DNA of 44,252 nt from Westiellopsis prolifica IICB1 (GCF_004323185.1 NZ_NAPS01000002.1:1480481-1524732), one strand, 5' to 3'. Numbered from the stretch's first letter, positions 1 through 7,930 are shown. The notes: a model not told the origin generated them from the sequence alone. Numbers and translations are program-made.

Positions 1-155
1 ATTGGGCATGGGGCATTGGGCATGGGGCATTGGGAAAAGACTTTTTAAATAATTCCCCCCACACTCCCCACACTCCCCACACTCCCTTGTATCCCCTCTC
101 AATTTTTAATTTTTAATTGATATGTCTCCCTTGTCCTATTTGTCCCCAGATCTCG
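1..155. repeat. Short tandem repeats (GGGCATT/GGGGCAT heptamers and CACACTCCC units)
   Basis: The first 34 bases alternate GGGCATT and GGGGCAT heptamers. This is the reverse complement of the CCCAATG/CCCCATG block near 3773-3825. Bases 58-87 repeat CCCCACACT. No gene lies here; it is the region just past the 3' end of the M23 peptidase gene. Repeats of this kind are the short tandemly repeated sequences known from heterocystous cyanobacteria. Confidence 0.7.
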
Positions 156-1727
156 CTACTGACTAACCTGGGCTGTCTGTGTACCTTGCTCTAGTTGACC
201 GAGTGCAGATTGTATTTGTCCTCTTGGATCGACAGCAACCCATCCTTCGGATGTCATCTGGCGGACTTCAAAGTGCAGGTGAGGGCCTGTTGAGTTACCT
301 GTACTTCCGACCAGACCAATCACGGTTCCCCGTTCTACTCGTTGACCAGGCTGAACCAGGATTTGGGACATGTGACCGTAGAGAGTTTGTAGGGCGTTGT
401 TGTGGTTGAGGATCACAGCTTGACCATAACCACCTACCCAGTCCGCAACTTCAACTTGACCAGAATATGCTGCCAAAATAGGAGTCCCCATAGCAGCACC
501 GATGTCCATACCAGAGTGGAAACGGCGATCGCCTGTGATTGGATGAACGCGCCAACCAAACAATGAGGTAATTGGCGATCTAATCGAAAGTGGGTACATG
601 AACCCTGTACCACTAATCGCCGCAATTCTATTGCCATAAATGGCTCTGTAGGCGATTTGTGGTAGTGTTGTTGCCAAAGGAATTTCGTAAGCTACCACAC
701 TCGGACGAGGCGCTAGACTATCGGCTGTTATTGGTGCTGTCAATTTACCCGCGCTGGGTGCGATCGCCACCTCGCTAACTGTGGTTGTGGGGGTAAAGTT
801 GCTTGGACTGGGAATAAAACGGTTAGGGTGATAATTACTCTTACTAGAACCCAAATTAGCAACTTGGTTAGAACGCAAACCAGTACTAGAAATCACCTTA
901 GAAACAATACTAGGCGGACGCCAACCAGTATTATTTTGATTATTAGTAGCAAGCCGTTTTGTGATCGGAATGGCAGCTACGGAGACATTTTGACTTTTCT
1001 TCAACCAACTGGGCGTTCCGGAACTACCATTGGCTACAGGCTGATTACTGGTGCAGCTATTGCTAGCAACTCCTTGATTCAATACAGCTTGACAACCACT
1101 GGTGCGCTCTGTAGCGATCACACTACTAGGAGCTTCATATTTAGCCGTGGGATTATAATCTGTGGGGTCAATATAAGCGTTATTGTAATCTTTGGGTTTT
1201 CCTGCTGTCGTACCTGTAGTACTAGGAGAATTCTTCACAGGTTGAGTAACTACAGGAACTTTGTGTTGTGTAGAACTAGGCTGAGTTGGAGCGGTAAATT
1301 CTACTTGTGGTTTTTCCTGTGTAATCACAGGAGTAATATCAGGTGTGGAAACTTTCACCCTTGGTGCTGATTGAGAAGTTGTCACCGGGGTTTGGGACTT
1401 TCTGGCTCTTATGCTTACTGGGGGTTGAGAAGCTTCTTCGCGGCGCAGTCTTTGTCTGAGTCTGCTCCGACGTTGAGAAAATTCTGGTTGGGAGTCAGTC
1501 TTTTCTGGAATTACTATAGTTTGACTGCGCTCAACAGTATTTTTGTTGGCAGTTGGAGAATTTTCCGTTGTGGGAACAATATTATCTATCGCTGATTCGG
1601 TTTGGGCAAGCACCATGCCACTGCTTAGAAGGCTGAAGCTACTAAGCAAACAGATACTTTGTGCTGGCAGCGATCGCCGCCATAAGTTATCCAAACGTTT
1701 AGGAGCAGAGTTATTGCGCTGCGTCAT
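156..1727 (-). CDS. Secreted M23-family (LytM-type) metallopeptidase
   Basis: This is a predicted peptidoglycan endopeptidase acting in the periplasm or cell wall. The C-terminal ~130 residues are a complete M23 domain. The first zinc ligand lies in FHSGMDIG, followed by LYGHMS and the catalytic HLHFEV near the C-terminus. The domain starts after LFGWRVHPITGDRRFHSG, the usual LytM entry sequence. The N-terminal ~380 residues are Pro/Ser/Thr/Gln-rich and low in complexity, so they are probably a disordered linker. A hydrophobic segment (SICLLSSFSLLSSGMVLAQ) looks like a signal peptide cleaved after AQ. The open frame extends to a TTG at 1769, but ATG at 1727 gives a more usual distance to the hydrophobic core, so I prefer it. 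No LysM domain is seen. The start site is uncertain; the family call is firm. Confidence 0.9.
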   Translation of the reverse strand: MTQRNNSAPKRLDNLWRRSLPAQSICLLSSFSLLSSGMVLAQTESAIDNIVPTTENSPTANKNTVERSQTIVIPEKTDSQPEFSQRRSRLRQRLRREEASQPPVSIRARKSQTPVTTSQSAPRVKVSTPDITPVITQEKPQVEFTAPTQPSSTQHKVPVVTQPVKNSPSTTGTTAGKPKDYNNAYIDPTDYNPTAKYEAPSSVIATERTSGCQAVLNQGVASNSCTSNQPVANGSSGTPSWLKKSQNVSVAAIPITKRLATNNQNNTGWRPPSIVSKVISSTGLRSNQVANLGSSKSNYHPNRFIPSPSNFTPTTTVSEVAIAPSAGKLTAPITADSLAPRPSVVAYEIPLATTLPQIAYRAIYGNRIAAISGTGFMYPLSIRSPITSLFGWRVHPITGDRRFHSGMDIGAAMGTPILAAYSGQVEVADWVGGYGQAVILNHNNALQTLYGHMSQILVQPGQRVERGTVIGLVGSTGNSTGPHLHFEVRQMTSEGWVAVDPRGQIQSALGQLEQGTQTAQVSQ

Positions 1728-1769
1728 TTGTTTTGGGATTGAGTTTAAGTACGTAGTTTGCCTAAACAA

Positions 1770-1999
1770 ATTGTTTACCAGTTAGGCTGTTATGCATTTA
1801 AATTGTATATTTTGCGATCAGGTTGTCAAAAGTCAACACTCCAGAGTCAAAGACTAGCTTGGACTTTGGACTGTTGACCCTAGACAGTCCTAACGCAAGA
1901 ATATTTAATCTAAGCGCACATCAGCTTATCAGTTATCAGTTAATTTAGATAAAATTATGGACTTGCTTATCATTTTTTCACTTGATAACTGTTCACTGT
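1770..1999. other. Intergenic region between birA and the M23 peptidase gene
   Basis: This stretch separates two minus-strand genes and should hold the promoter of the peptidase gene. It contains loosely repeated AGTCAA/GTTGAC words around 1828-1890. I see no ORF, RNA gene or convincing terminator in it. Confidence 0.4.
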
Positions 2000-2842
2000 T
2001 CACTGATTCGGTGATGTAGAATAGCCCAAACTGATTATACCGGGCTGGAGGTAAATTTCTGGCTTTGTTGCTTGTGAAGATTCAAATGTGTCTATTAGTA
2101 CATGTAGTTCTCCAGTAGGCATCACACCAACTATAGTGCCTGCAAGATTGTTGACGTACACGCGATCGCCTACATTTGCAAGGAACTGTTGATAACGAGC
2201 CAATAATATATTCACTCCTTCTTGCAAAAGAGTCTGTATACCGGATTCTATTCCCAGTAAGATTTTCGCTGCCAATACTTCTAAAGTGGGAATTAATTGA
2301 GCTTCTTGTGCAGCTTGCCACATTTCTAAATTTATCCCAGTCTCTGGAACAGGGTTATTCCAGTTAATACCAACCCCAATTACTGCTTGGGTAATGATGC
2401 CTTGATGGACTTTGGTTTCAGTCAAAATACCACCCAGTTTACGCCCATTGATCACTAAGTCATTTGGCCACTTAATGTCAACATTAACACCACTTTTTCG
2501 CAATTGATTAGCAATTCCCCAAGCGCTGGCAAAAGTTAGCTGGTAGCTGTGACTAGCTGCAATCTTAGGAGTAAGCAAAACTGAAAGATATAATCCTCCA
2601 ATCGGAGAAATCCAATTTCGCCCCCATTGTCCCCGTCCTGCTGTTTGCTGAGTTGCAATTACTACACACCCATGCTTTGCTCCTTGCTCTAGCAATTCCC
2701 ACAGAGTTTTATTAGTCGAAGCCACGCAGTCAAATATACGGAGGGAAAAGGGCAAGTAACTATACTGACGTTCACCTTTTAAGGCTAATTCCAACTGTTG
2801 GTGATCCAATCCCACAGAGTTTCCCCAAATTTGCTTGTTCAA
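2000..2842 (-). CDS. birA: Biotin--[acetyl-CoA-carboxylase] ligase, single-domain BirA
   Basis: This cytosolic enzyme activates biotin with ATP and attaches it to the biotin carboxyl carrier protein of acetyl-CoA carboxylase. The signature GRGQWGRNW (biotinyl-adenylate loop, about residues 69-77) and KWPNDL (about residues 123-128) are both present. They are followed by GGILTE and GVGINWN as in the BPL/LplA family, and a small C-terminal beta domain (residues ~225-275). At 280 residues without an N-terminal winged helix it is a group I ligase, so it is not expected to act as a biotin repressor. No ATG is available; the frame begins with TTG at 2842. It is divergent from pgeF with only about 50 bases between the starts, so the promoters must be packed together or overlap. 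Confidence 0.93.
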   Translation of the reverse strand: MNKQIWGNSVGLDHQQLELALKGERQYSYLPFSLRIFDCVASTNKTLWELLEQGAKHGCVVIATQQTAGRGQWGRNWISPIGGLYLSVLLTPKIAASHSYQLTFASAWGIANQLRKSGVNVDIKWPNDLVINGRKLGGILTETKVHQGIITQAVIGVGINWNNPVPETGINLEMWQAAQEAQLIPTLEVLAAKILLGIESGIQTLLQEGVNILLARYQQFLANVGDRVYVNNLAGTIVGVMPTGELHVLIDTFESSQATKPEIYLQPGIISLGYSTSPNQ

Positions 2843-2891
2843 GTTAGCATTAATTGGCTGATTTTTATGTTGTTTTTAGGCTTAGTTGAAG

Positions 2892-3701
2892 ATGCACACT
2901 TGGCATTGGCAGACTTGGGAAGAGATGTCTTACCTAACTTGTAGTCTTCTCGAAGCTTGGCCACATGGCTTTTTTACCCAACATTTTTGGCCTCGTTCTC
3001 CAGAAGAATTAACGATGGTACTGCATCCAGATGCTTCAGGATATCGCTTAAAACAGGTGCATGGCAATACTGTTCTGACGCCAGGAGAAATTGCCACTCA
3101 GTTAATCTCACCTGATGATGAGGTAAATCAAAATCAAAATCAAAAAGATAATTTTGTCCTCGCATCAGCAGATGGTTTAGTAAGCGAACAGCCACTACAA
3201 GCCCTTTGGGTAGCCTCTGCTGATTGTACACCAGTGCTGATTGCCGATGAAAAAACTTTTCAGGTGGCAGCAGTACATGCTGGTTGGCGTGGTACAGCAG
3301 CAAAAATAGTACCGCAGGCTATTGCTCGTCTGCAAGCCCAAGGCAGCAAAATCCAAGATTTGCGGATTGCTATGGGACCTGCGATCGCCGGGGAAGTCTA
3401 CCAAGTATCCACACAAGTTGCAGCAGAAGTAGGGCTTAGCATTATACCACAAGAAAACGAAAAAGCAACAGTTGAGGCGTTACACAAACTGCCCAATCCC
3501 CCTTTATTGCCAGATCCTAACCCCGGTAAAGTCCGTCTAGATGTAAGACGGATAAATTTTTTACAGATGGAAAAATTAGGCATTAGTCCCGAACAGATTG
3601 CGATCGCTCCTTACTGTACTTACCAGACCCCAGAGCATTTCTTTTCCTACCGTCGGGAAAAACAAAAGAAAGTCCAGTGGTCAGGGATTGTGAGTAGATA
3701 G
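2892..3701 (+). CDS. pgeF: PgeF/YfiH-family laccase-domain protein (peptidoglycan editing factor)
   Basis: The core motifs of the multicopper-polyphenol-oxidase (DUF152/YfiH) family are present: KQVHGN, then SADCTPVLIAD, then AAVHAGWRGT, with the C-terminal CTYQTPEHFFSYRR. The Cys and His residues in these motifs form the metal/active site in family members. Members were first called laccases. Later work on E. coli YfiH points to removal of mis-incorporated amino acids from peptidoglycan precursors, and purine nucleosidase activity has been reported for others, so the substrate here is open. The length (about 270 residues) is normal. A TTG at 2886 is also in frame; ATG at 2892 is preferred. 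Gene order birA-pgeF is divergent. Confidence 0.9.
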   Translation: MHTWHWQTWEEMSYLTCSLLEAWPHGFFTQHFWPRSPEELTMVLHPDASGYRLKQVHGNTVLTPGEIATQLISPDDEVNQNQNQKDNFVLASADGLVSEQPLQALWVASADCTPVLIADEKTFQVAAVHAGWRGTAAKIVPQAIARLQAQGSKIQDLRIAMGPAIAGEVYQVSTQVAAEVGLSIIPQENEKATVEALHKLPNPPLLPDPNPGKVRLDVRRINFLQMEKLGISPEQIAIAPYCTYQTPEHFFSYRREKQKKVQWSGIVSR

Positions 3702-3878
3702 GAGAGCAGAGAGCTCTTAGCAGGGAGCTCTTAGCAGGGAGCAGGGAGACAAAGAAGAATAATCGATTCCCAATGCCCCATGCCCAATGCCCAATGCCCA
3801 ATGCCCAATGCCCAATGCCCAATCCCCGATTCCCGATCCCTAATCCCCGATTCCCGATCCCTAATCCCCGATTCCCAC
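3702..3878. repeat. Tandem heptamer and GATTCCC-type repeats between convergent genes
   Basis: Between the convergent pgeF and AraC genes lie a duplicated GGGAGCTCTTAGCA segment (about 3714-3740), a run of CCCAATG heptamers (about 3773-3825), and then repeated CCCGAT / CCCTAAT / CCCCGATT units (about 3825-3876). The run is the reverse complement of the family at the left edge of the window. The short ORFs across it come from the repeats and are not taken as genes. Confidence 0.75.
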
Positions 3879-4793
3879 CTAAAGCTGTTGATAAGCCTTG
3901 GGTGTAACTCCTGTAATTTGGCGAAAGTGCTTGGTGAAGTGACTTTGGTTGGCAAAACCACACTGCAAAGCTATGTCAGTGATTGTCACTTTCCCTTGCT
4001 TTAATAATAGCTTTGCCCTTTCTACCCGTTGGTGAATTACATACTGGTAAGGAGCTAGACCCATTGATTGTTTAAACTGACGGACAAAATAATATTGGCT
4101 CATTCCTACAGATCCAGCTAAGTCAGCCAGTGTAATATCTTGATTGAGATGAGCATGGATATACTCTAGTATTTTTCTTAGCTTGTATTTAGGCAAGCCA
4201 TCTTCATGAGTTGTCAGTACAGGTTTCTTAACGCAATATTTCTTCAACAAATGAATAACTAACGTTGTTTTTAACTGCTCAACATACAAATTATTTACCT
4301 GAATATTCGAGTTCAGTTCTTCTTGAAGAGATAACAAAATACCTTGGATGAGCGGATCTCGTTTAGTCGCAAACTGCGGAATTAATTCTATGTCTTCAGG
4401 CGCATCTACTTCAGCACCTAAACTCAATAGCAGTTTAGGTTCTATTGTCACAAACATAAACTGAACATCTTCTTCCCACAAACAACGATGCAGTGTACCA
4501 GCAGGAATAATAGCTGTTGTGCCTACAGTTTGATACTCAGTTTGTCTGTATCCATCTAACCATCGTTCCGAAGGAGTGGAACAAAAGGTAGTAGTAATGG
4601 CGTGCATCGTCAGGCGATGCTCCGGAGTATCATAACTAGGTTGATAGTGATGCTCAAAGTAAATGTTGCTCCACCCAGAATTGTAACTGGTCAGAAGTGG
4701 TGGATTAGTAAAGAGTTGATTAGAAGCACCCTCTTGGTGAAAATCAATAACTAAAGGCTTTTGCTCAGTTAATTCTTCGCAGTAATTAAGCAT
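3879..4793 (-). CDS. AraC-family transcriptional regulator
   Basis: The C-terminal ~100 residues form the two helix-turn-helix motifs of AraC/XylS proteins. The first is ITLADLAGSVGMSQYYFVRQFK and the second ITDIALQCGFANQSHFTKHFRQ, followed by TGVTPKAYQ. The N-terminal ~190 residues look like a cupin-type ligand-binding domain (AraC_binding style), with GTTAIIPAGTLHRCLW. The frame opens further upstream to a GTG at 4850, but that start would fall inside a perfect 7-bp inverted repeat (4843-4861). ATG at 4793 therefore looks better. It is divergent from a broken short-chain dehydrogenase and an Old Yellow Enzyme gene, the classic position of a local activator. The effector is unknown. Confidence 0.88.
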   Translation of the reverse strand: MLNYCEELTEQKPLVIDFHQEGASNQLFTNPPLLTSYNSGWSNIYFEHHYQPSYDTPEHRLTMHAITTTFCSTPSERWLDGYRQTEYQTVGTTAIIPAGTLHRCLWEEDVQFMFVTIEPKLLLSLGAEVDAPEDIELIPQFATKRDPLIQGILLSLQEELNSNIQVNNLYVEQLKTTLVIHLLKKYCVKKPVLTTHEDGLPKYKLRKILEYIHAHLNQDITLADLAGSVGMSQYYFVRQFKQSMGLAPYQYVIHQRVERAKLLLKQGKVTITDIALQCGFANQSHFTKHFRQITGVTPKAYQQL

Positions 4794-4842
4794 GTTATGC
4801 CCTTTAAGAGGATTGGATGCAGGAGATTTCTCCCAGAAGCAG

Positions 4843-4861
4843 AGCCTCACAGCTTGAGGCT
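4843..4861. promoter_or_regulatory. Perfect inverted repeat upstream of the AraC gene (possible operator)
   Basis: AGCCTCA, a 5-base spacer CAGCT, then TGAGGCT form a perfect 7-bp inverted repeat. It is about 50 bases upstream of the preferred AraC start and inside the divergent control region. A role in autoregulation is inference. Confidence 0.35.
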
Positions 4862-5278
4862 AGAGTTTATAACTGTCACATATACCCTTTATTTCTTAAT
4901 AAAATTAAAAACTGTACTAGATTTTACGTAAACTTTTACTAAAGTATTATCATTTTATTTTTATTTCCTTGATTGTGATCAAGTTTCTTGGAAAAGGAGG
5001 TCATCAAAAAAGGAAGATCATATCCGCTTGAACACTTATGCTATTCGCCTGGGTCGGTAATAGGTGATCGGTAATTAGACTTTACCTCATAGTTGCGATG
5101 ATCATTTCTGCTTTTTGAGCAGCAGTTGTTGGCAAGATTAGAATATTTTTGGCAAAAAGAGGAAAGACAACTGTTGCTATTGTTATGTATATACAACGGT
5201 TAGAAGCCAAGAGATCAAGGTTGTATGTAAAAAATAACCTTCACTATCAAAATCAAAAAGATATGGAAGTTAAAATTT
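4862..5278. promoter_or_regulatory. Divergent control region between the AraC gene and the dehydrogenase/reductase genes
   Basis: This AT-rich stretch of about 420 bases has no convincing gene. It holds a perfect inverted repeat, CTTGAT-TGTG-ATCAAG, at 4968-4983. It also holds an orphan strong ribosome-binding-like sequence, AAGGAGGT, at about 4996-5003, with no ATG at a suitable distance. The promoter of the dehydrogenase/reductase genes should lie here. The exact sites are not determinable from sequence alone. Confidence 0.35.
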
Positions 5279-5615
5279 ATGCCCATTAAATTAGAAGGTA
5301 AAGTGGCGATTGTTACAGCTTCTTCTCGTGGAATTGGGCAGGCGATCGCCCAGCGGTATTACAGTTAACAGTGTTGTTCCTGGATCGACAACACCAGGAA
5401 TGTTCGACAAAAGACCTATAGAAGAGCAAAAAGCCGTGTCTGCTAGTTCTCCTTTGGGTCGTATTGGACATGCTGAGAATATTGCTGATATCGTTGCTTT
5501 TCTCGTGAGCGAGGAGTCACGTTGGATTACTGGACAACATATCCTCGCTAATGGCGGTGCGAGATTTGAAAGCGCTGTATTTGCTGGAATTTTACACCTA
5601 ATATCATCGCCATAA
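5279..5615 (+). pseudogene. Short-chain dehydrogenase/reductase with internal deletion
   Basis: The reading frame from ATG 5279 begins like a normal SDR: IKLEGKVAIVTASSRGIGQA, with the TGxxxGIG-type cofactor loop as TASSRGIG. It runs into a stop after AQRYYS at about 5365. Immediately downstream, in another frame, the C-terminal third of an SDR continues: GITVNSVVPGSTTPGMF, then SPLGRIGHAENIADIVAFLVS, then WITGQHILANGG. The central part is missing, including the catalytic Ser and YxxxK, roughly 130 codons in a typical SDR of ~250 residues. The junction is at or next to a GCGATCGC site (about 5342-5360). The product cannot be active. It probably once formed an operon with the reductase that follows. 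Confidence 0.85.
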
Positions 5616-5664
5616 CTTGCCTGATATCTGAACTGTAATGTTAACTTATTTTTAAAGGATGAGT

Positions 5665-6771
5665 ATGCAAACTGTAGATTCACTAACTAATCTGTTCTCG
5701 CCCGTCAAAATTGGACCCTACACCCTGCCAAATCGCATCGTCATGGCACCAATGACACGTTTACGGGCTGTTGGTTCTGTTCCCAATGAATTAATGGCAA
5801 CTTATTATGCTCAACGTGCATCAGCTGGATTAATTATTACCGAATGCACAATGGTTTCTCCCCTGAGTAATGGATACATCAATTGTCCGGGAATTTACTC
5901 AAAAGAACAGATAGAGGGGTGGAAGCAGGTAACACAAGCAGTTCATGCTCAAGGAGGTAAGATTTTTTTGCAACTGTGGCATAGTGGACGTGTGGCTCAC
6001 TCTGCCTTACTGAATGGAGAATTACCTATTGCACCAAGTGCGATCGCAGCTACCGGAACACTCCACACACCCATAGGTAAAGTTAATCTTGAAACACCCC
6101 GCGCCTTAGAAACTAAGGAGATTCCCCAAATCGTCGAACAGTTTCGCCAAGGTGCAGAAAATGCCATGACCGCGGGATTTGATGGTGTAGAGTTGCATGG
6201 GGCGTTTGGTTATTTAATCGACCAATTCCTTCAGGATGGCTCTAATCAGCGTCACGATGAATATGGTGGTTCCATTGAAAATCGCGCTCGCTTTTTACTA
6301 GAAGTAGTCACAGCTGTTACTAATGTTTGGGGAGGAAATCGCGTTGGGATCAAGCTTTCACCCAGTAACACACATTATGGGATGAAAGACTCAAATCCTC
6401 AAGAGACTTTCAGCTATGCGATCGCTAAACTCAATGACTTTCACCTGGCTTACATTCACCTCATGGAACCCAATGAAACCGATTTAGCCACTCGTGAAGT
6501 TCTCAATCCCGTGCTACCGATTTTTCGCCCACTTTACACAGGTACAATCATCACTAACGGTGGCTACGACAAGCAAAAAGGTAATCAAGTTTTATCCTCT
6601 GGTGAAGCTGACTTGGTTTCCTATGCTAGGCTATTCATCGCCAATCCAGATTTACCCCAACGTTTTCAAGTAGATGCTGGCTTGAATGCACCAGATGGTA
6701 AAACCTTTTACGGTATAGGCGACAAAAATTTGGAAAAAGGTTACACCAACTATCCATTCTTAGAAGCGTAA
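5665..6771 (+). CDS. Old Yellow Enzyme-family alkene reductase (NemA-like)
   Basis: This is an FMN-dependent TIM-barrel ene-reductase using NAD(P)H to reduce activated C=C bonds or nitro compounds. Family marks in order: PNRIVMAPMTRLRA, LQLWHSGRVAH, the active-site segment GVELHGAFGYLIDQFLQDGS, YGGSIENRARF, then GIKLSPSNTHYG and the phosphate-binding region GGYDKQKG...VSYARLFIANPDLP. The length (~370) is normal. The second position of the usual His-x-x-Asn/His substrate pair is Phe (codon 6205-6207), while the His (6196-6198) and the proton-donor Tyr are kept. ATG at 5659 is also in frame, but AAAGG at 5654-5658 fits ATG 5665 better. It follows the SDR remnant closely and was probably controlled by the divergent AraC protein. 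Confidence 0.92.
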   Translation: MQTVDSLTNLFSPVKIGPYTLPNRIVMAPMTRLRAVGSVPNELMATYYAQRASAGLIITECTMVSPLSNGYINCPGIYSKEQIEGWKQVTQAVHAQGGKIFLQLWHSGRVAHSALLNGELPIAPSAIAATGTLHTPIGKVNLETPRALETKEIPQIVEQFRQGAENAMTAGFDGVELHGAFGYLIDQFLQDGSNQRHDEYGGSIENRARFLLEVVTAVTNVWGGNRVGIKLSPSNTHYGMKDSNPQETFSYAIAKLNDFHLAYIHLMEPNETDLATREVLNPVLPIFRPLYTGTIITNGGYDKQKGNQVLSSGEADLVSYARLFIANPDLPQRFQVDAGLNAPDGKTFYGIGDKNLEKGYTNYPFLEA

Positions 6772-6863
6772 TCTGACTTAAAACAAGGGTGTAGGGGTTT
6801 AGGGGTGTAAAAAGAGTCAAAGAATTTTGGATGCGTGGATTTTGGATTGACAGAATTTATTTC

Positions 6864-6919
6864 TCATACTCGTAATGAGTTCATATTATGTGGTATATTC
6901 ATATTCATTACGACTATGA
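6864..6919. promoter_or_regulatory. Long inverted repeat upstream of rubrerythrin (possible operator)
   Basis: TCATACTCGTAATGA at 6864-6878 is matched in inverted orientation at 6905-6919 with 14 of 15 positions paired, including a perfect 9-bp core TCGTAATGA. The arms are separated by an AT-rich 26-base spacer and end about 60 bases before the rubrerythrin start. The spacing, close to three and a half helical turns centre to centre, would suit two bound dimers or a hairpin in the leader. A redox or metal regulator of the Fur/PerR type is a guess from the gene downstream. Confidence 0.45.
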
Positions 6920-6980
6920 CTTAATTAAACAATTGCTATTTTCATAGCAGCCGAAAAAGTGGATTCACAAGAGGGAACCT

Positions 6981-7694
6981 ATGGACTTATCAAACTCCAA
7001 CACTGCAAACAACCTGGGTGAAGCCTTTGCAGGGGAATCAATGGCGAATCGCAAGTATCTTTTCTTTGCGGAAGTGACTCGCCAATTAGGAATGAGCGAA
7101 CTGTCAAAGCTATTTCGAGAAACAGCAAATCAGGAAACAGAACACGCTTTTGCTCATTTTCGGTTAATGCATCCAGAATTGGTAGTAGGTGATGTGGCGT
7201 CATTAACAAAAGAGCAAAAAAAAGCGATCGCAGCTCGCTGTTTAGAATTAGCCATAGAAGGAGAAACTTACGAATATACAACTATGTATCCAGGCTTTAC
7301 TGAACAAGCCCGTGCTGATCGAGATAGTAAAGCAGTGGTTGAGTTTGAAGCCCAACAAGCCGAGTCTCGCGAACACGCTAGTATATTCCGCAAAGCCGCT
7401 CATAATTTTGGCTTACTGACACATATTGAAAACCATCATGCTCGGCAATATACTGAAGCATTACAAGCTTTAGAAGGAGTAAACCCCTCTCCCAAAGCAG
7501 CTAGCGGTGATCCTGCTACCCAAAAATGGATCTGTCGCCAATGTTCAATGATATACAATCCCGTGGAAGGTGATCCTGATTCTGGTATTGCACCGGGTAC
7601 ACCTTTTGAGGCTATACCAGAAGATTGGTATTGTCCAATTTGTGGCGCTACCAAGAAAACCTTTGTTCCCTATCAAGAAGCAGTAGCAGCATAA
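6981..7694 (+). CDS. Rubrerythrin (ferritin-like diiron plus rubredoxin domain)
   Basis: This is a cytosolic peroxide-reducing enzyme. The N-terminal ~150 residues are a four-helix diiron domain with the expected Glu/His ligands (AGESMANRKY, NQETEHAFAHF, EAQQAESREHASIF, IENHHARQYTEAL). The C-terminal ~55 residues are a rubredoxin domain with the two iron-binding pairs CRQC and CPIC. The domain order is that of classical rubrerythrin. At 237 residues it is longer than the ~190 of the clostridial type because of extra sequence between the domains and within the helical domain. AGAGGG lies at a good distance before ATG 6981. A long inverted repeat (6864-6919) suggests regulated expression. In cyanobacteria the family protects against H2O2, including in heterocysts of Anabaena; that role is knowledge of the family, not shown here. 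Confidence 0.94.
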   Translation: MDLSNSNTANNLGEAFAGESMANRKYLFFAEVTRQLGMSELSKLFRETANQETEHAFAHFRLMHPELVVGDVASLTKEQKKAIAARCLELAIEGETYEYTTMYPGFTEQARADRDSKAVVEFEAQQAESREHASIFRKAAHNFGLLTHIENHHARQYTEALQALEGVNPSPKAASGDPATQKWICRQCSMIYNPVEGDPDSGIAPGTPFEAIPEDWYCPICGATKKTFVPYQEAVAA

Positions 7695-7748
7695 TTTTGG
7701 GAAGTTATTAACCACAAAGACACTAAGACACAAAGGAAATACCAAGTT

Positions 7749-7853
7749 ATACCATTTCACGTTAATCACGATACACATAAATTGTGTTCCAGACGCGATA
7801 TATCGCGTCTCTACATGGTCTGTATGTGTATCAGATTTTTTGTGAAATGGTAT
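7749..7853. mobile_element. MITE-like element, 105 bp, copy 1
   Basis: The element is bounded by perfect terminal inverted repeats ATACCATTTCAC (7749-7760) and GTGAAATGGTAT (7842-7853). The core is the 20-bp perfect palindrome AGACGCGATATATCGCGTCT (7791-7810). Its left ~33 bases match the inverted right end of a second copy at 26024-26151 with one difference. It carries no ORF. Outside it, AAGACACAAAG (7725-7735) and CTTTGTGTCTT (7861-7871) form another 11-bp inverted pair, suggesting insertion into or beside an older repeat. Confidence 0.75.
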
Positions 7854-7930
7854 TAGGTAACTTTGTGTCTTGGTACACCAGGTGCTACAACTCTTGGAAC
7901 CCCCGCAACGCACTGGCTCGTCTTGGTGGT

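Noticed and set aside
828-1785. Plus-strand ORFs opposite the M23 peptidase gene
   Set aside because: They are shadows of the Ser/Thr/Pro-rich coding region on the other strand and show no protein-family features.
3583-4004. Short ORFs across the CCCAATG and CCGATTCCC repeats on both strands
   Set aside because: Their products are only repeat-encoded peptides with no domain; the repeats explain the open frames.
4993-5060. Strong AAGGAGGT sequence suggesting a small gene
   Set aside because: No ATG, GTG or TTG occurs at a suitable spacing followed by a frame of useful length.
7545-7913. Minus-strand ORF across the rubrerythrin 3' end and MITE
   Set aside because: It is antisense to the rubredoxin domain and runs through MITE sequence; no family features.
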